A DNA stretch of 12,500 nucleotides from Baffinella frigidus (taxonomy: Eukaryota > Cryptophyceae > Cryptomonadales > Baffinellaceae). Location: contig MU646502.1 in assembly GCA_026770585.1 (NCBI GenBank), positions 513,676 to 526,175 on the forward strand. The letters are read 5' to 3'. The notes beneath the pieces are model-generated. The model was not told the origin of the DNA and did not search any database. It was given only the letters and a program-made list of their open reading frames with translations. The position numbers and the translations under genes were made by a program. This document shows, one piece after another, positions 11,067 to 12,500 of this stretch (within the stretch, counting starts at the first letter, position 1; the number at the start of each line of letters is the position of its first letter).

Positions 11067-11333
11067 CAACACGGCCGCCATGAACGCGCCCCTGCAGAGG
11101 CTCGGGCTGAGCAGGGGTGACGAGAGAGAGAGAGAGAGGTCATGCGCACTCGACACGTTGCGCACGAAGGGAGACAGGGGCGCGAACGTGAGACCCCGCT
11201 TGGGCCGAGAGGCGTCTCGCAAGGCCAGAGGCACACGCAAGCTGAGACCAAACCTGACTGACCGAGGCTCACAGAACGCACCCCATCTTGCTGCTGAGAG
11301 ACCTTGTGTTCAGTTTGTGGCAGCGCAAGGATC

Positions 11334-11454
11334 TACAGGGGTACCTCGCTCATAAGAAACGCCCCCCCCCCCAGGACCACCGTAGGACCTTGGGCATAGG
11401 CCTACTGTAGGGTCCTAGGGGGGGGCGGTTTCTTATGGGCGAGGTACCCCTGTA
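11334..11454. mobile_element. 121-bp MITE family B, copy B2
   Basis: TACAGGGGTACCTCGCTCAT to GGCGAGGTACCCCTGTA, full length and close to B1, with TA at both edges. It truncates the plus-strand ORF that starts at 10948. Confidence 0.9.
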
Positions 11455-11456
11455 AC

Positions 11457-11590
11457 GCGGAAACACATTTAATTCAAACCACGTTTTGTGCTATCTTAAG
11501 GGTGGAATTTTCTATCTTAGCCACATATCTTTACATGTACCGCAGCACAAAACACGCCCCTGAGATAGCATAATTACATCTGTTTCCACA
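11457..11590. mobile_element. Inverted-repeat element family F, copy F2
   Basis: CGGAAACACATTTAATT at the left pairs imperfectly with AATTACATCTGTTTCCA at the right. The inside (AAACCACGTTTTGTGCTATC, AAGGGTGGAATTTT) aligns with F1. The right edge runs into CACATGAGATCGTT, resembling the end of the family C element. Confidence 0.7.
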
Positions 11591-11591
11591 T

Positions 11592-11788
11592 GAGATCGTT
11601 TCTGCCATCACGCAAGGTCGGAGCACTTGGCGGTCAACGAAAGTTCCTACACCAACATTTTTACTACTACTAGTATGGCCCAAAAGTATGCAGTAATTTT
11701 AGTAATTTTCGTTGCCAGAAACTTTCGTTGCCAGAAACCAACATTTTTATTCGTCCCCGCAGTTAAGATCGCTTCTGCCTCCACGCAA
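11592..11788 (+). repeat. Duplicated GATCG(T/C)TTCTGCC segment and small tandem repeat
   Basis: GATCGTTTCTGCCATCACGC (11594) recurs as GATCGCTTCTGCCTCCACGC (11768), each followed by AAGGTCG. Between them TTTCGTTGCCAGAAAC is repeated in tandem near 11707-11738. Confidence 0.72.
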
Positions 11789-11956
11789 GGTCGCGCCTCC
11801 TCCGTCGGATTGACAGACTATTCTAAAGTTGACATGCTGGGTGTGCGGTACACATCCGTCAACTTTGGAGGTCGGCGCGCCTGCTCCGTCGAGTTGGCAG
11901 ACTATTCTGAAGTTGACATTCTTGGATTGTGGTACACATCCGTCAACTTTGGAGGT
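11789..11956 (+). repeat. Tandem 84-bp repeat, two units, codon-phased
   Basis: Units at 11789-11872 and 11873-11956, period 84. Each holds AAGTTGAC ... GTCAACTT, so each can fold into a hairpin, and a frame open from 11627 to 11998 reads DYS(K/E)VD(M/I)LG then YTSVNFGGRR. I recognise no family. Either a short repeat protein or a structural DNA repeat. Confidence 0.72.
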
Positions 11957-12013
11957 CGGCGCGTTTCGCGGCGATCGCGCGGGCCTCCTCGACCGTGAGA
12001 AGGAAGACCCTGT

Positions 12014-12285
12014 TTAGGGTTTAGGGTTTAGTGTTTAGGGTTTCGGGGTTGGGGTTTGGGGTTTGGGGTTTGGGGTTTGGGGTTTGGGGTTTGGGGTTTA
12101 GGAATTGGGGTTAAGGGTTCTGGGTTCTGGGTTCTGAGTTCTGGGTTCTGGGTTCTGGGTTTTGGGGTTCCGGGTTCCGGGTTCCGGGTTCAGGGTTCCG
12201 GGTTCCGGGTTCCGGGTTCCGGGTTCCGGGTTTCTGATTCAGGGTTCAGGGTTTGTGGTTTAGGGTTTACCCGATCGGGGACAGA
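12014..12285 (-). repeat. Heptamer array, C-rich strand on minus
   Basis: TTTAGGG units give way to GGGTTTG (12052-12100), GGGTTCT (12117-12160) and GGGTTCC (12168-12232), then back to TTTAGGG. All blocks have period 7 and each is locally uniform. Confidence 0.9.
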
Positions 12286-12353
12286 AGGTCCTCTTCCGAC
12301 GGGAGAGAGGAGGGGGCGCGCGGGTCTGGCTTCTTCAGACGCGTCCACAGCCC
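12267..12353 (-). pseudogene. Minus-strand exon-like segment, downstream copy
   Basis: On the minus strand: acceptor CCCCAG|GGG, then 28 codons (GLWTRLKKPDPRAP, then SSLPSEEDLLSPIG) and TAA. Preceded and followed by CCCTAAA-type sequence in the sense orientation. It may be the true last exon or a copy of the one at 12389. No family recognised. Confidence 0.5.
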
Positions 12354-12388
12354 CTGGGGTGTAGGGATTGGGGATTAAGGGTTAGGCT

Positions 12389-12484
12389 TCAGGATCCAAT
12401 GGCTCCAGTAGCCGCAATGGCTCCAATGACGAGAGAGGCGGGGGCGCGGGGGTCTGGCTTCTTCAGATAGGTCCACAGCTCCTA
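12389..12484 (-). pseudogene. Minus-strand exon-like segment, upstream copy
   Basis: Shares CTGTGGAC and TCTGAAGAAGCCAGACCC with 12267-12353; reads ELWTYLKKPDPRAPASL, then IGAIAATGAIGS and TGA. The acceptor would be an AG in CCTAGGAG. One of the two is probably the tail of a leftward gene coming from beyond the right edge. Confidence 0.5.
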
Positions 12485-12500
12485 GGGTTTGGGGTTTAGG

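Noticed and set aside
10948-11355. 135-residue plus-strand ORF
   Set aside because: It passes through a GAGAGA tract and ends inside a family B MITE. Only the GLTDFSQVD patch is of interest and it is listed as a repeat.
12014-12500. A real chromosome end (telomere)
   Set aside because: The heptamer blocks are short, variant, interrupted by exon-like sequence and present throughout the window in both orientations, so they are internal repeats.

Overview
The window looks like nuclear DNA of a GC-rich microbial eukaryote. Coding segments are split by introns, coding third positions are strongly G/C, and non-coding DNA is full of plant-type telomere heptamers (CCCTAAA/TTTAGGG) and short inverted-repeat elements. 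Every acceptor I could assign reads CAG|G and one donor is GC. CAG|G acceptors, GC donors and TTTAGGG telomeres together fit a dinoflagellate best, but a haptophyte or pelagophyte is not excluded; this is inference.

Positions 1-6776, plus strand: the 3' part of one gene, the C-terminal 207 residues of an M3-family (thimet/oligopeptidase A-like) zinc metallopeptidase in eight exons, ending at a TAA at 6774-6776. The part with the HExxH zinc motif must lie left of the window. About 570 coding bases are spread over about 6.4 kb. Almost every exon is flanked by partial copies of itself. Copies of an exon's 5' end with its acceptor lie upstream; copies of its 3' end with its donor lie downstream. 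Between them lie telomere-like heptamer arrays, GA/CT tracts, a minisatellite and miniature inverted-repeat elements.

Positions 6777-10030: no convincing gene. This stretch holds a dense cluster of short TA-flanked inverted-repeat (MITE-like) elements of at least four families, plus a TTTAGGG-oriented array.

Positions 10033-10794, plus strand: an ORF with about three ankyrin repeats. From 10795 to 12000 there is one more TA-flanked element, a second copy of another family, and an 84-bp repeat that stays in codon phase.

Positions 12000-12500: heptamer arrays in the opposite orientation and two copies of a minus-strand exon-like segment, suggesting the tail of a leftward gene that enters from the right edge. 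In both gene regions the C-rich telomere-like strand is the sense strand.

No tRNA, rRNA, CRISPR or transposase gene was recognised.
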